Origin: Bradyrhizobium sp. AS23.2
GTDB taxonomy: Bacteria; Pseudomonadota; Alphaproteobacteria; Rhizobiales; Xanthobacteraceae
NCBI RefSeq assembly: GCF_001908185.1
Contig: NZ_LGHM01000128.1
Coordinates: 1-35,145, forward strand
DNA: 35,145 nucleotides
Direction: 5' to 3'
A program made the translations under genes and the position numbers. Within the stretch, counting starts at the first letter, position 1; each line of letters begins with the position of its first letter. The notes below the pieces were generated by a model, which was not told the origin of the DNA, ran no database searches, and was given only the letters and a program-made list of their open reading frames with translations. Below, piece by piece: positions 1 through 7,261 of this stretch.

Positions 1-7
1 GTTGTTT

Positions 8-81
8 GAGCATGATCTCCGCGCAAACGCGTTCCGCGTTTGTCGCGAGGGAAAACCGCTGCGCACGTTTAGGGATCATGT
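8..81. repeat. Extragenic palindromic repeat
   Basis: This is a nested palindrome downstream of the Cys-rich protein gene. Outer arms CATGATC (11-17) and GATCATG (74-80) enclose a perfect inner hairpin, CAAACGCG (24-31) with loop TTC and CGCGTTTG (35-42). It resembles a common intergenic repeat I associate with Bradyrhizobium; that family assignment is from memory. It may end transcription of the minus-strand gene at 92-442, but it has no T-tract on that strand. Confidence 0.55.
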
Positions 82-91
82 CTGGGCGGCA

Positions 92-442
92 CTAATCATC
101 TCCATCGTAAGACCGCGGCTGCGCCGGTGGAGGCGGCGGCGCATTGTTATAGCGCGGCGGCGGCGCGATGCGATTCCGCGGGGCCGGCTGCTGGGGCTGG
201 ACCTGATTGTTCGACTGGAACACCGCACGACATGCGATCGAGAGCTGTGACGTGTTCTGCTGCAAGCAGGCGACAATGCGGTTCGTATCCGGAATCTGAT
301 CGCTGCACAGGCGCCACACATCCGGTGTGCAGGCCATCTGTTGTTCCAGCGTTCCGCGATACTCTTCGGCGGACGCAGCGCCCTGTGTGACGATGCCGCC
401 GATCGCGAGCGCCATACCCAGCGCAATCCGCTCTTTTCGCAT
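92..442 (-). CDS. Small secreted Cys-rich protein
   Basis: This 116-residue protein has an N-terminal signal peptide: a charged start (MRKER), a hydrophobic core at about residues 7-20, and a likely cut after ASA near residue 25. The mature part has four cysteines (CTPDVWRLC, then VACLQQN and SIACRAVF). This spacing resembles the Cys-rich GLG1/FGFR-type repeat found in small periplasmic rhizobial proteins. The C-terminal third is rich in Pro, Gln and Asn (PPPRYNNAPPPPPAQPR) and probably disordered. The ATG at 442 follows GAAGGA with a good spacing. Function is unknown; a periplasmic or surface location is inferred from the signal peptide. Confidence 0.75.
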   Translation of the reverse strand: MRKERIALGMALAIGGIVTQGAASAEEYRGTLEQQMACTPDVWRLCSDQIPDTNRIVACLQQNTSQLSIACRAVFQSNNQVQPQQPAPRNRIAPPPRYNNAPPPPPAQPRSYDGDD

Positions 443-537
443 GTCCCGATCCTTCCCGATTCCGTCGAACCCTCATCAATCAATGAGGCGGGAGGCGGTT
501 CTGGACCAACAACAAAACGTGAAAGTGCGTCTGGAAC

Positions 538-1524
538 CTACTCCACCTTGCCGATCTTCTTCACCGCCGCGATCAGCCGCGCGCTGTCGGTTGCGACGAA
601 CTCGGAGAATGCCGGCGCGTCCTGATAGGCGACGAGACTGCCCGAGGCGTCGAACGATTTGAGCACGTCGGGACTCGTCATCACCTGCGCCATCGCCTCG
701 CGCAGGCGGGTCGCGATCGGCGCCGGTAGCGCACTCTGCGCGAACAAGCCGGCCCAGATGTACATCTCGACATCCTTGTAACCGAGCTCCTGGAACGTCG
801 GCACATCAGGGAAACTCGCGATGCGCTGCGCGCCGCAATTGCCGAGCACGCGCAGCTTGCCGTCGTCGACCTGCGGCTTCAGCGTGCCGGGCGCGGCTGC
901 GATCGCCTGCACGGTACCGCTGAGGATTGCGGTCAGCGCGGGACCGGCGCCGCGGAACGGCACGTGCAGCAGCTTGATGCCGGCGCTGTTTGCGAACATC
1001 TCCATCGCCACATGCAGCGTGCCGTAGGGCCCGGACGAGCCATAGGTGATCTGGCCCGGACGCTTCTTCGCATCCTCGACGAAATCCTGCGCCGTCTTCC
1101 ATGGCGCCGAGGCCGGCACGGCGAGCAGCGTGGGATCGGCGAGCACGCGCGCGATCGGCATGAACTGCGAGATCTCATAGGCGACGGGCCGGTCGAACAG
1201 CCGATCGGCTTCCGGCAGCACCGCGAGCGAGGACAGCGTCATCAGCAGCGTGTAGCCATCGGGCTCGGCGCGCGCCGCCGCAGCGTTGCCGACCGATCCA
1301 CCACCGCCCCCGGCGCGGTTGTCGACGATGACGGGCTTGCCGAGAATTCGCTCCAGCGCCATCGCCACGGGGCGCGCGGCGAGATCGGCCTGGCCGCCCG
1401 CCGGAAACGGCACGATCATGGTGATGTTGCGCAACGGATAGGTTTGCGCGAAGGCCGTGTTCGGCAACGCCACCGGCAACAACGGCAATGCAGCAACGGC
1501 GCGCAGGACATCGCGTCGATCCAT
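538..1524 (-). CDS. Bug-family tripartite tricarboxylate transporter receptor
   Basis: This is a periplasmic solute-binding protein of the Bug/TctC family (328 residues, usual length 320-330). It captures small carboxylates or related metabolites for a TctAB-type membrane transporter. Visible hallmarks are a signal peptide (residues 1-26, ending TAFA) with an RR-D-V-L stretch that could be a Tat signal, the early strand ITMIVPFPAGGQADLAAR, VIVDNRAGGGGGSVGN, and LLHVPFRGAGPALTAILSG. The ATG at 1524 follows a strong GGGAGGG ribosome site. No TctA or TctB gene is nearby, so this is an orphan receptor, which is common for this family in Bradyrhizobium and Bordetella. The ligand cannot be told from sequence. 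Confidence 0.9.
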   Translation of the reverse strand: MDRRDVLRAVAALPLLPVALPNTAFAQTYPLRNITMIVPFPAGGQADLAARPVAMALERILGKPVIVDNRAGGGGGSVGNAAAARAEPDGYTLLMTLSSLAVLPEADRLFDRPVAYEISQFMPIARVLADPTLLAVPASAPWKTAQDFVEDAKKRPGQITYGSSGPYGTLHVAMEMFANSAGIKLLHVPFRGAGPALTAILSGTVQAIAAAPGTLKPQVDDGKLRVLGNCGAQRIASFPDVPTFQELGYKDVEMYIWAGLFAQSALPAPIATRLREAMAQVMTSPDVLKSFDASGSLVAYQDAPAFSEFVATDSARLIAAVKKIGKVE

Positions 1525-1560
1525 GGCAGATCCCTCCCCGATTTTTCTTGTTTCGCTCTC

Positions 1561-1675
1561 AGCCTAGAGCCATTTCCGTTCCGATGGAATCGGAACGGGT
1601 CTCTGGATTCTTATTTTGACGCGTTTTCTTTACGCGAACCGGTATCCACTTCGCTCGAAAACGCTCTGGCGTGGC
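1561..1675. repeat. Extragenic palindromic repeat upstream of the Bug gene
   Basis: This element begins with a perfect 10-bp hairpin: CCGTTCCGAT (1576-1585), loop GGA, ATCGGAACGG (1589-1598). It continues through a T-rich stretch and GCGAACCGGTATCC to about 1675. It matches my recollection of a dispersed intergenic repeat in Bradyrhizobium. The rest of 1676-1800 shows no gene or site I can support. Confidence 0.55.
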
Positions 1676-1800
1676 GATCGGCAAGAACAAGCCGCGAGGC
1701 GCGATTTACGAAGCATTATCCATGCTCAACCCGCTCTGGAACGCATCGCCGCAAGCGACGGCGTGAAGGTGTCGTAGTCGTCATTGCAAAGCGGGATGTC

Positions 1801-1829
1801 GTAGGTGGGCAAAGCGAAGCGTGCCCACC
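1801..1829 (+). repeat. REP element, variant A, next to the broken RAYT
   Basis: This is an imperfect palindrome in which GGTGGGCA and TGCCCACC flank an AAGCGAAGC-type loop, preceded by a GTA head. It lies 1 bp from the stop codon of the RAYT pseudogene. A near-identical copy in the opposite orientation is at 25409-25438; this copy has lost one G in the head. Confidence 0.75.
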
Positions 1830-1830
1830 A

Positions 1831-2352
1831 TCATTCGCCAAACTGCCCCGTATTATCCCGCGCGTCCCCTCCCCAATTCACGAGAAGGGTGCCCTCATTG
1901 ACATAGCGATGGAAACTGCTGAGAGGCCAATCGCGTGCTCGCTTGACGAGGCCGTGCTTCGCGGGATTGAAGTGTATGTAGTCAACGTGCCGCTCCAAGT
2001 CCGCATCGTCGCGAATCGCGTGCTACCAGTAGCGGCGCTGCCAAATGCCTTTCTCGCGCTTGAGTAGCTTGCTTGCCGAGCGCTCCCGCGGCTCCAGGCC
2101 TAGCGAAAAGCCGCCCTTGATCAGATTCTAGCGTGACGAAAAATCGGCATCATGTTCCGGAAGCGACCAAATGGCATGGAGATGGTCGGGCAGGATGCAG
2201 ATCGCGACGGTCTCGAACGGGCGGCGTTGCTGAACAGCTTGGTAAATACGTCTCAGGCGATCAACGCGGTCCATGAGCAAAGTGCTTGAATGGTCGGCCA
2301 GCACGACGGTGAAGAAGAATGTGCTGCCTCTAGCTCGACTGTATTGAGGCAT
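1831..2352 (-). pseudogene. REP-associated tyrosine transposase (RAYT), two amber stops
   Basis: Reading from ATG 2352 to TGA 1831 gives 173 residues in one frame with two TAG codons, at 2128-2130 (in place of an expected Trp: SSR-stop-NLIKGGF) and 2023-2025 (RRYW-stop-HAIRDD, where Glu is usual). No frameshift is present. The family signature is otherwise clear: the HUH-type LPDHLHAIW near residues 55-65 and the catalytic-Tyr motif DYIHFNPAKHGLV in the C-terminal half. RAYTs are IS200/IS605-related Y1 nucleases thought to move REP palindromes. Here REP elements flank the gene at 1801-1829 and 2375-2411. It is most likely inactive; suppression of both ambers is conceivable but unsupported. 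Confidence 0.85.
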
Positions 2353-2374
2353 TTGCATTCTTCTCGACAAGAAT

Positions 2375-2411
2375 GGTGGGCACGGCGCAAGAGCGCCTTT
2401 GCCCACCCTAC
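2375..2411 (-). repeat. REP element, variant B, upstream of the broken RAYT
   Basis: An imperfect palindrome of the same GGTGGGCA / TGCCCACC type but with a GGCGC...GCGCC inner stem, ending CCCTAC. It lies 22 bp upstream of the RAYT start and 5 bp from the stop of the LysR gene. Its orientation is opposite to variant A on the other side. A variant B copy is at 25350-25386. Confidence 0.75.
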
Positions 2412-2416
2412 GACAG

Positions 2417-3352
2417 TCATGTGGCCCTCGCACCCTTCTTCGGCCGCCGCTTGCAGGTGCCCGGCAGCTTCGCCGCCAGGAAATCGCCGAGCGCCTCGAC
2501 GCGCGCGGGGCGCGGGCCGCCAGGCGGTGTCACCAGATGCACGGCGCCTTCGGCCTGTTTCCAGTCCTTCAGGATCACTTCGACAGCGCCGGAGGAGATG
2601 GCGTCGCCAACGATGAATTCGGGCAGCTCGGCGATGCCGAGGCCGGCGATCAGCGCCGGCATCACGGCTTCACCGTTGTTGACCCGAAGCTGTCCACCCG
2701 GACGCACGCTCGCCTGCTCGCCGGCCGAATTGGTGTAGTGCCAGACATTGGGCGTCGTGAGGTAGGCGTAGCTGAAGCATTTGTGCTGGGCCAGATGCAT
2801 CGGATGCGTCGGCCGGCCATGGCGCTTGAGGTAGGACGGCGCGGCCACCGTGAAGCGCGGCATGGTGAACAGCCGGCGCGCGATCAGTGAGGAGTCCGGC
2901 AGCCGCGCGATCCGCACCGCCATGTCAAAACCCTCGCCGATCAGGTCGACCGTCGCATCGCTCAAGTGCAGATCGACCGAGACTTCCGGATAGGTTTCGA
3001 AGAATTCCGGCAGCAGCGGTGCCACCGCCTTGATCCCGAACGTCATGGGCACGGCGAGCCGCACCAGGCCACGCGGCGCCACCGACTGCGCCAGCGCCTC
3101 GTTCTCCGCCGCCTCGCCGTCGGACAAGAGACGCGTCGCACGCTCGGCGAGCTTGTGCCCGGCATCGGTCAGGGCGAGCCGGCGCGAGGTGCGGTTGAAC
3201 AGGCGGGCGCCGAGCCGCTCCTCCAGCCGGGTGACCGCCTTGGACACCGTCGCCTTGGACATCGCAAGCTCGCTCGCGGCACCCGCAAACGACCGCAACT
3301 CCACGACCTTTGCGAAAATCGCGAGCGCCTCGAAATCGGGAAGTTTTGCCAT
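2417..3352 (-). CDS. LysR-family transcriptional regulator
   Basis: This 311-residue LysR regulator has an N-terminal winged HTH (residues 5-64, with FAGAASELAMSKATVSKAVTRLEERLGARLFNRTSRRLALT) and a CrgA-like effector domain (PEVSVDLHLSDATVDLIGEGFDMAVRI). The C-terminus carries a short basic tail (KRRPKKGARAT). ATG 3352 follows GGAG. It is divergent from the SDR-pirin-WrbA unit across 117 bp, the classic arrangement for a LysR protein controlling its neighbour. Regulation of that operon and a quinone or electrophile signal are inferred. Confidence 0.9.
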   Translation of the reverse strand: MAKLPDFEALAIFAKVVELRSFAGAASELAMSKATVSKAVTRLEERLGARLFNRTSRRLALTDAGHKLAERATRLLSDGEAAENEALAQSVAPRGLVRLAVPMTFGIKAVAPLLPEFFETYPEVSVDLHLSDATVDLIGEGFDMAVRIARLPDSSLIARRLFTMPRFTVAAPSYLKRHGRPTHPMHLAQHKCFSYAYLTTPNVWHYTNSAGEQASVRPGGQLRVNNGEAVMPALIAGLGIAELPEFIVGDAISSGAVEVILKDWKQAEGAVHLVTPPGGPRPARVEALGDFLAAKLPGTCKRRPKKGARAT

Positions 3353-3379
3353 GGGAGAGCTCCAATCGGGATATTTCAG

Positions 3380-3394
3380 GAAACAATGCGTTTC
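3380..3394. promoter_or_regulatory. Candidate LysR operator between divergent genes
   Basis: GAAAC-AATGC-GTTTC is a 5-5-5 inverted repeat 28-42 bp upstream of the LysR start and about 76-90 bp upstream of the SDR start, inside an AT-richer stretch. Size and position suit a LysR site, but the assignment rests only on symmetry and location. Confidence 0.35.
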
Positions 3395-3469
3395 AACAGT
3401 TTCTATTTCTATACCACAGGCGGAGGCTTATCCAAGCGTCATCGCAATTTCAGGGAATGGAGAAATCCA

Positions 3470-4222
3470 ATGACCAAGAAGCTCTCAGGCAAGGTTGCCC
3501 TCGTAACCGGCGGTTCGCGCGGCATCGGCGCGGCCTCTGCGCGCGCTCTCGCCGATCAAGGCGCGGATGTCGCCATCAGCTACGTGGCCTCGCCCGAAAA
3601 AGCGGAAGCCGTCGTCACTGAGCTGAAGGCCCGGGGCGTCAAGGCTCGCGCCTACAAGGCCGACCAGGCGTCGGCAAACGACGTGACGCAGCTCGTCAAC
3701 ACGGTGGCGAAGGAATTCGGCCATCTCGACATCCTCGTCAACAATGCCGGCGTTGCCGCCGGTGGTGCGATCGACGATGCCAATGTCGATACGGAAGCGC
3801 TCGCCCGCCAGGATTCGATCAACGTGCATGGCGTGATCGCGGCGATCCGCGCCGCTTCGCAGCTGATGGGTGAAGGTGGCCGCATTGTCACCGTTGGTTC
3901 GATGCTGGCCGACCGTGCCTCGTTTCCGGGCCTTGCCGACTACGTCGCCACCAAGGCGGCCGTGGTTGGCTACACCAAGGGCGCGGCACGCGACCTCGGC
4001 CCGCGCGGCATCACCGTGAACGTGGTGCAGCCCGGCTCGATCGACACCGACATGAACCCGAAGGACGGTGGCGAGTTCGCCGAGACCCAGCGCAAGCAGC
4101 ACGCGTTGCAGCGCTTCGGCCGTCCTGAGGAGGTCGCGGCGGGCGTCGTCTTCCTCGCAAGCCCTGAAGCCTCCTTCGTCACCGGTACCGTACTCAACGT
4201 CGACGGCGGGTTCGGCGCCTGA
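3470..4222 (+). CDS. SDR-family NAD(P)-dependent oxidoreductase
   Basis: This classical short-chain dehydrogenase (250 residues) has a complete catalytic set: cofactor motif TGGSRGIG (13-20), NNAG (90-93), Asn117, Ser143, Tyr157 and Lys161 (YVATK), and a C-terminal VTGTVLNVDGG typical of FabG-like enzymes. A carbonyl or quinone substrate is likely but cannot be specified. I chose ATG 3470, 12 bases after GGGAATGGAG, because the fold starts at once (KLSGKVALVTGG); the open frame upstream runs into the LysR promoter and gene. It is first in a co-directional group with the pirin and WrbA genes. Confidence 0.9.
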   Translation: MTKKLSGKVALVTGGSRGIGAASARALADQGADVAISYVASPEKAEAVVTELKARGVKARAYKADQASANDVTQLVNTVAKEFGHLDILVNNAGVAAGGAIDDANVDTEALARQDSINVHGVIAAIRAASQLMGEGGRIVTVGSMLADRASFPGLADYVATKAAVVGYTKGAARDLGPRGITVNVVQPGSIDTDMNPKDGGEFAETQRKQHALQRFGRPEEVAAGVVFLASPEASFVTGTVLNVDGGFGA

Positions 4223-4260
4223 TCCCAACCGCCATCCGTTCAACCCAAGGAATTACGCAG

Positions 4261-4960
4261 ATGATCGAACTCAGACCTTTCGCAAAGCTCGGCGGCGCCG
4301 ATCACGGCTGGCTCAAGGCCAAGCATCATTTCTCCTTCGCAAGCCATTATGACCCGGACAACATGGGTCACGGTGCCCTGCGGGTGTGGAACGACGACGA
4401 GATCGCGCCGAACACCGGCTTCCCCGCGCATCCTCACGCCAACATGGAAATCATCACCTATGTGCGCGAGGGCGCGATCACCCATCAGGACAGCCTCGGC
4501 AACAAGGGCCGCACCGAGGCGGGTGACGTGCAGGTGATGAGCGCCGGCAGCGGCATCCGCCACTCCGAGTACAATCTGGAGCCGACCAAGACACGGATCT
4601 TCCAGATCTGGATCGAGCCCACGGCACGCGGGGGGACAACCGACCTGGGGCTCGAAGCCGTTCCCCAAGGCGGGCCGCTCCGGCAAGCTCGTCACCATCG
4701 CAAGTGGTTTCGAAGACGATGCGGACGCGCTGCCGATCCGCGCGGACGCGCGGGTGCTCGCCACCACGCTGAAGGCCGGTGAGAGCGCGGAGTACGAGCC
4801 GCAGAAGGCGCGGCATCTCTATTTGGTTCCCGCGGCTGGTTCAGTCGAGGTCAACGGTGTGCGCGTCAACGCCCGCGACGGCGCCGCAATCCGCGACGAG
4901 GATCGGCTGAAGATCACTGCCCTCGAAGACTCCGAGCTCGTGCTCGTCGACGCAGCGTAA
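4261..4960 (+). pseudogene. Pirin-like bicupin, frameshifted in a G6 run
   Basis: The first part (4261 to about 4635) encodes a normal YhaK-type pirin N-cupin, with metal ligands His57 and His59 (PAHPHANMEI), His101 and Glu103 (GIRHSEYN). The frame breaks at GGGGGG (4630-4635). Dropping one G gives a continuous 232-residue protein (ARGGQPTWGSKPFPK...LVLVDAA) ending at 4960, the usual length for this group. As written, the frame ends at 4782 with unrelated residues and the C-terminal cupin is lost. Family members bind iron and some have quercetinase activity. It lies 38 bp after the SDR gene, so probably shares its transcript. A sequencing error, true inactivation or slippage cannot be told apart here. 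Confidence 0.85.
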
Positions 4961-4970
4961 CGATGATTGC

Positions 4971-5053
4971 CGTCATGGCCGGGCTTTTCCCGGCCATCAG
5001 GCCCATCCGCCCGCAAACAGAAACGTGGATGCCCGGGACGAGCCCGGACGTCC
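4971..5053. repeat. Palindromic repeat between pirin and wrbA
   Basis: A perfect 9-bp stem, ATGGCCGGG (4975-4983), loop CTTTT, CCCGGCCAT (4989-4997), is followed by a second GC palindrome (GCCCGGGACGAGCCCGG). It resembles dispersed Bradyrhizobium extragenic repeats. It lies inside the presumed SDR-pirin-wrbA transcript and could lower read-through or protect an mRNA end. It lacks a T-tract after the stem. Confidence 0.55.
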
Positions 5054-5089
5054 CAACAACTAGCCATCAGATCTAAACCGGAGACCACC

Positions 5090-5689
5090 ATGACCAAAGT
5101 TCTCGTCCTCTATTATTCCGCCTATGGCCACATCGAGGCGATGGCCAATGCCGTCGCCGAAGGCGCGCGCGAGGCCGGCGTCACCGTCGACATCAAGCGC
5201 GTGCCGGAGCTGGTGCCGGCCGAGGTCGCCAAGGCCTCACATTACAAGCTGGACCAGGCCGCACCCGTCGCCAAGATCGAGGACCTCGTCAATTACGACG
5301 CGATCATCGTCGGCACCGGCACCCGCTTCGGCCGGATGTCCTCGCAGATGGCGAACTTCCTGGATCAGGCCGGCGGGCTTTGGGCCAAGGGCGCGCTGCA
5401 CGGCAAGGTCGGCGGTGCCTTCACCTCGAGCGCGACCCAGCATGGCGGCCAGGAGACGACGCTGTTCTCGATCATCACCAATCTCCTGCATTTCGGCATG
5501 GTCGTCGTCGGCATGAATTACGGCTTTGCTGGCCAGATGAAACTCGATGAGGTCACCGGCGGCGCGCCCTATGGCGCCACCACGATCACGGGCGGCGACG
5601 GCAGCCGCCGGCCCAGCGCCAACGAGCTCGCCGGCGCACGCTATCAGGGGCGCCAGATCGCGGAGACCGCCAGGAAACTGCACGGCTGA
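5090..5689 (+). CDS. wrbA: NAD(P)H:quinone oxidoreductase, WrbA type
   Basis: This flavodoxin-like protein (199 residues, the family norm) is predicted to reduce quinones by two electrons with NAD(P)H and FMN, in the cytoplasm. Visible signatures are the FMN-phosphate loop YYSAYGHIEAMA near the start, GTGTRFGRMSSQM, TSSATQHGGQETTL, and the C-terminal GARYQGRQIAETA. ATG 5090 gives the expected start MTKVLVLYYS; the upstream in-frame extension falls in the repeat at 4971-5053 and is not coding. It is the last gene of the group begun by the SDR gene, which fits a quinone-detoxification role (inference). Confidence 0.93.
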   Translation: MTKVLVLYYSAYGHIEAMANAVAEGAREAGVTVDIKRVPELVPAEVAKASHYKLDQAAPVAKIEDLVNYDAIIVGTGTRFGRMSSQMANFLDQAGGLWAKGALHGKVGGAFTSSATQHGGQETTLFSIITNLLHFGMVVVGMNYGFAGQMKLDEVTGGAPYGATTITGGDGSRRPSANELAGARYQGRQIAETARKLHG

Positions 5690-5730
5690 GTTTAAGCATC
5701 GCGATCGACTGCATAGCTGATGCGACGCGG

Positions 5731-5756
5731 GCGGCATTCTCTTTCGGGAATGCCGC
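5731..5756. repeat. Perfect 9-bp hairpin after wrbA
   Basis: GCGGCATTC (5731-5739) and GAATGCCGC (5748-5756) pair perfectly around an 8-base loop, 41 bp after the wrbA stop. No T-run follows, so it is a weak candidate for a Rho-independent terminator. It may instead protect the 3' end of the wrbA transcript. Confidence 0.45.
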
Positions 5757-5806
5757 TCCATCTCTGTTGGCAGAATATTGGGCAAGAGCGACCAAGAGCG
5801 ATACGA

Positions 5807-5941
5807 ATGACTTTCGAACTTTTGTTGATCGCCCAGATGATCCGCAAGCCCGCCCAGGCGCTGGCGCGACGCTGGTATTGCCGCAGCCTCTTCCGCGCCT
5901 CGCGCGGCCGCCTGCATTGTGCAGGCTGCACGGGATCGTAA
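5807..5941 (+). CDS. Possible 44-residue small protein
   Basis: ATG 5807 to TAA 5939-5941 encodes 44 residues: a short hydrophobic start (MTFELLLIAQMI), a basic middle (RKPAQALARRWYCRSLFRASRGR), and a Cys pair near the end (LHCAGCTGS). I do not recognise the family. In favour of a real gene: a strong terminator starts 22 bp after its stop on the same strand, and the wrbA transcript already has a separate hairpin upstream. Against: there is no clear ribosome site, and short GC-rich ORFs are common by chance. The region could instead be a small RNA ending at the same terminator. Confidence 0.3.
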   Translation: MTFELLLIAQMIRKPAQALARRWYCRSLFRASRGRLHCAGCTGS

Positions 5942-5963
5942 ATCTGCCCACATCGGGACAAAG

Positions 5964-5990
5964 AGCGCCGCATCGCGGCGCTTTTGCTTT
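5964..5990 (+). terminator. Rho-independent terminator
   Basis: AGCGCCGC (5964-5971), loop ATC, GCGGCGCT (5975-5982) form an 8-bp perfect GC stem followed by TTTGCTTT on the plus strand. It overlaps the stop codon of the convergent acyltransferase gene by 2 bases. On the minus strand the trailing sequence is CTTTGT, so it may also work, more weakly, in that direction. Confidence 0.7.
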
Positions 5991-7131
5991 AGCGCGCCTT
6001 GCCCATCGCCCTCGCCGCGAGGGCTGCGAGCCTCGGGTGGCGGCGCAGGCCCTGCGCGGCATGATCGCGCAATGCATAAGGAGCGCCGCGCCAGGACAAC
6101 GCGACGCTGACATCGGTCAGCGGCACCGGTTCGACGCCGAAGCGGCGCTTGTAGTCCTGATTGCCGATGCCGAGATCGAAGCGGCGCACGCCTTGCATAT
6201 GCAGCGCCGCGATGGTGCGCTCGGTGACGAGCAGCCCCGGCGAGCAGCTCGACCATGAATTGCCCGCGTGACTGATGCGCAGGAGGAAATAGGTGGCACG
6301 GCGCCTGACGCCGAACGTGGTGGCGACGACGCCCTCATCGCATACGAGCGCCGAGATGACGGCATAACCTTCCGCAACACCCAGCCGGGCGACCTCGCGA
6401 TAGAACCTCGCATGAGTCTCGTCGTTGAGGACGAACCGCGAGTCGAGCTTTTGCATGCGCGCCTGCTGCTGGGCATCCATCACGTCCAGCAACTCTCTCG
6501 CGCGCGCGACATCCATGGCGATCTCGAACCGCGCGCCTTTGTGCCGGCTGAAGACGCGCCAGCAGCGCGGCATCTGCATGCGGCGGATCGAGGCCTGATA
6601 GTCCGCATAGTCGTCCCCGGTGAGGACGAGATTGCCGTTGAGAGAGCAGGATCCGATCCGGCCGAGCGACACCAGCGGGTTCGGCTTGCCGCCGACATCG
6701 GCCGGCATCTTCTTCAGGCGCAGCAGATCGGAGCCGTCGGGCAAGGCGCGCAACGCCTCGACCAATGCGGTCGCAACCCTGCGCGCATCGCTTGCGTCGA
6801 GGGCAGCGTCGCAGGCGAGGATCGGTGCATTGTTGTCGGCGACGCCGAGGTCGGCGAATTCGACGATGCGGATGCCGCGCCTCGTGTGGCTGATCATTGG
6901 CACCATCGCGATATCCTTGCCGGTGGCGGCATCGGAAATCACGGCGATCAGCGGCGCGACGTCGTCAAACGCCGTGTACCAGGGGCCGAGCCAGTAACCA
7001 TGCTGGAACGCGAGGCGATGGCCTGCATTCAGGCGCAATGCAGCCTGCGGCCAGTCACGCACGAAATCGACCGTGATTCCCGACGTGCTGGACACTCGAT
7101 CATCTGGTTGCTCGACGCTGAGAAACGTCAT
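5989..7131 (-). CDS. CelD/BcsL-like (FemAB/GNAT) acyltransferase
   Basis: This 380-residue cytoplasmic protein is of the Acetyltransf_6 type seen in polysaccharide gene clusters. The C-terminal half has the diagnostic run GVRRFDLGIGNQDYKRRFG (about residues 316-334). It is preceded by the GNAT core strand FGVRRRATYFLLRISHAG and SSCSPGLLVTERTI. Family members are linked to acylation of sugar units; substrate and donor are unknown here. The ATG at 7131 lacks a good ribosome site but no better in-frame start is visible. It is 130 bp from the ligase-like gene upstream on the same strand and is the last minus-strand gene of the polysaccharide region. Confidence 0.82.
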   Translation of the reverse strand: MTFLSVEQPDDRVSSTSGITVDFVRDWPQAALRLNAGHRLAFQHGYWLGPWYTAFDDVAPLIAVISDAATGKDIAMVPMISHTRRGIRIVEFADLGVADNNAPILACDAALDASDARRVATALVEALRALPDGSDLLRLKKMPADVGGKPNPLVSLGRIGSCSLNGNLVLTGDDYADYQASIRRMQMPRCWRVFSRHKGARFEIAMDVARARELLDVMDAQQQARMQKLDSRFVLNDETHARFYREVARLGVAEGYAVISALVCDEGVVATTFGVRRRATYFLLRISHAGNSWSSCSPGLLVTERTIAALHMQGVRRFDLGIGNQDYKRRFGVEPVPLTDVSVALSWRGAPYALRDHAAQGLRRHPRLAALAARAMGKAR

Positions 7132-7261
7132 CCGAGAGGCATACAGTTACTGAATGTGTCCAGATAGATTATGTTTTGTCGCAGGCAAACAGGGACATCG
7201 CTGCTGATCGTTAAGCGCTCGCGTCCCAGCGCGCGCCCGGGCGTCCATGTCCCGATAAGCG

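Noticed and set aside
1831..2352. Use of TAG as a sense codon or programmed read-through in the RAYT
   Set aside because: The two ambers stand at different residue types (Trp and Glu positions) with no downstream signal seen. Simple decay is the better explanation.
5237..6256. Minus-strand frame running across wrbA and into the acyltransferase region
   Set aside because: It is antisense to wrbA and out of frame with the real acyltransferase gene. Composition is that of a shadow frame.
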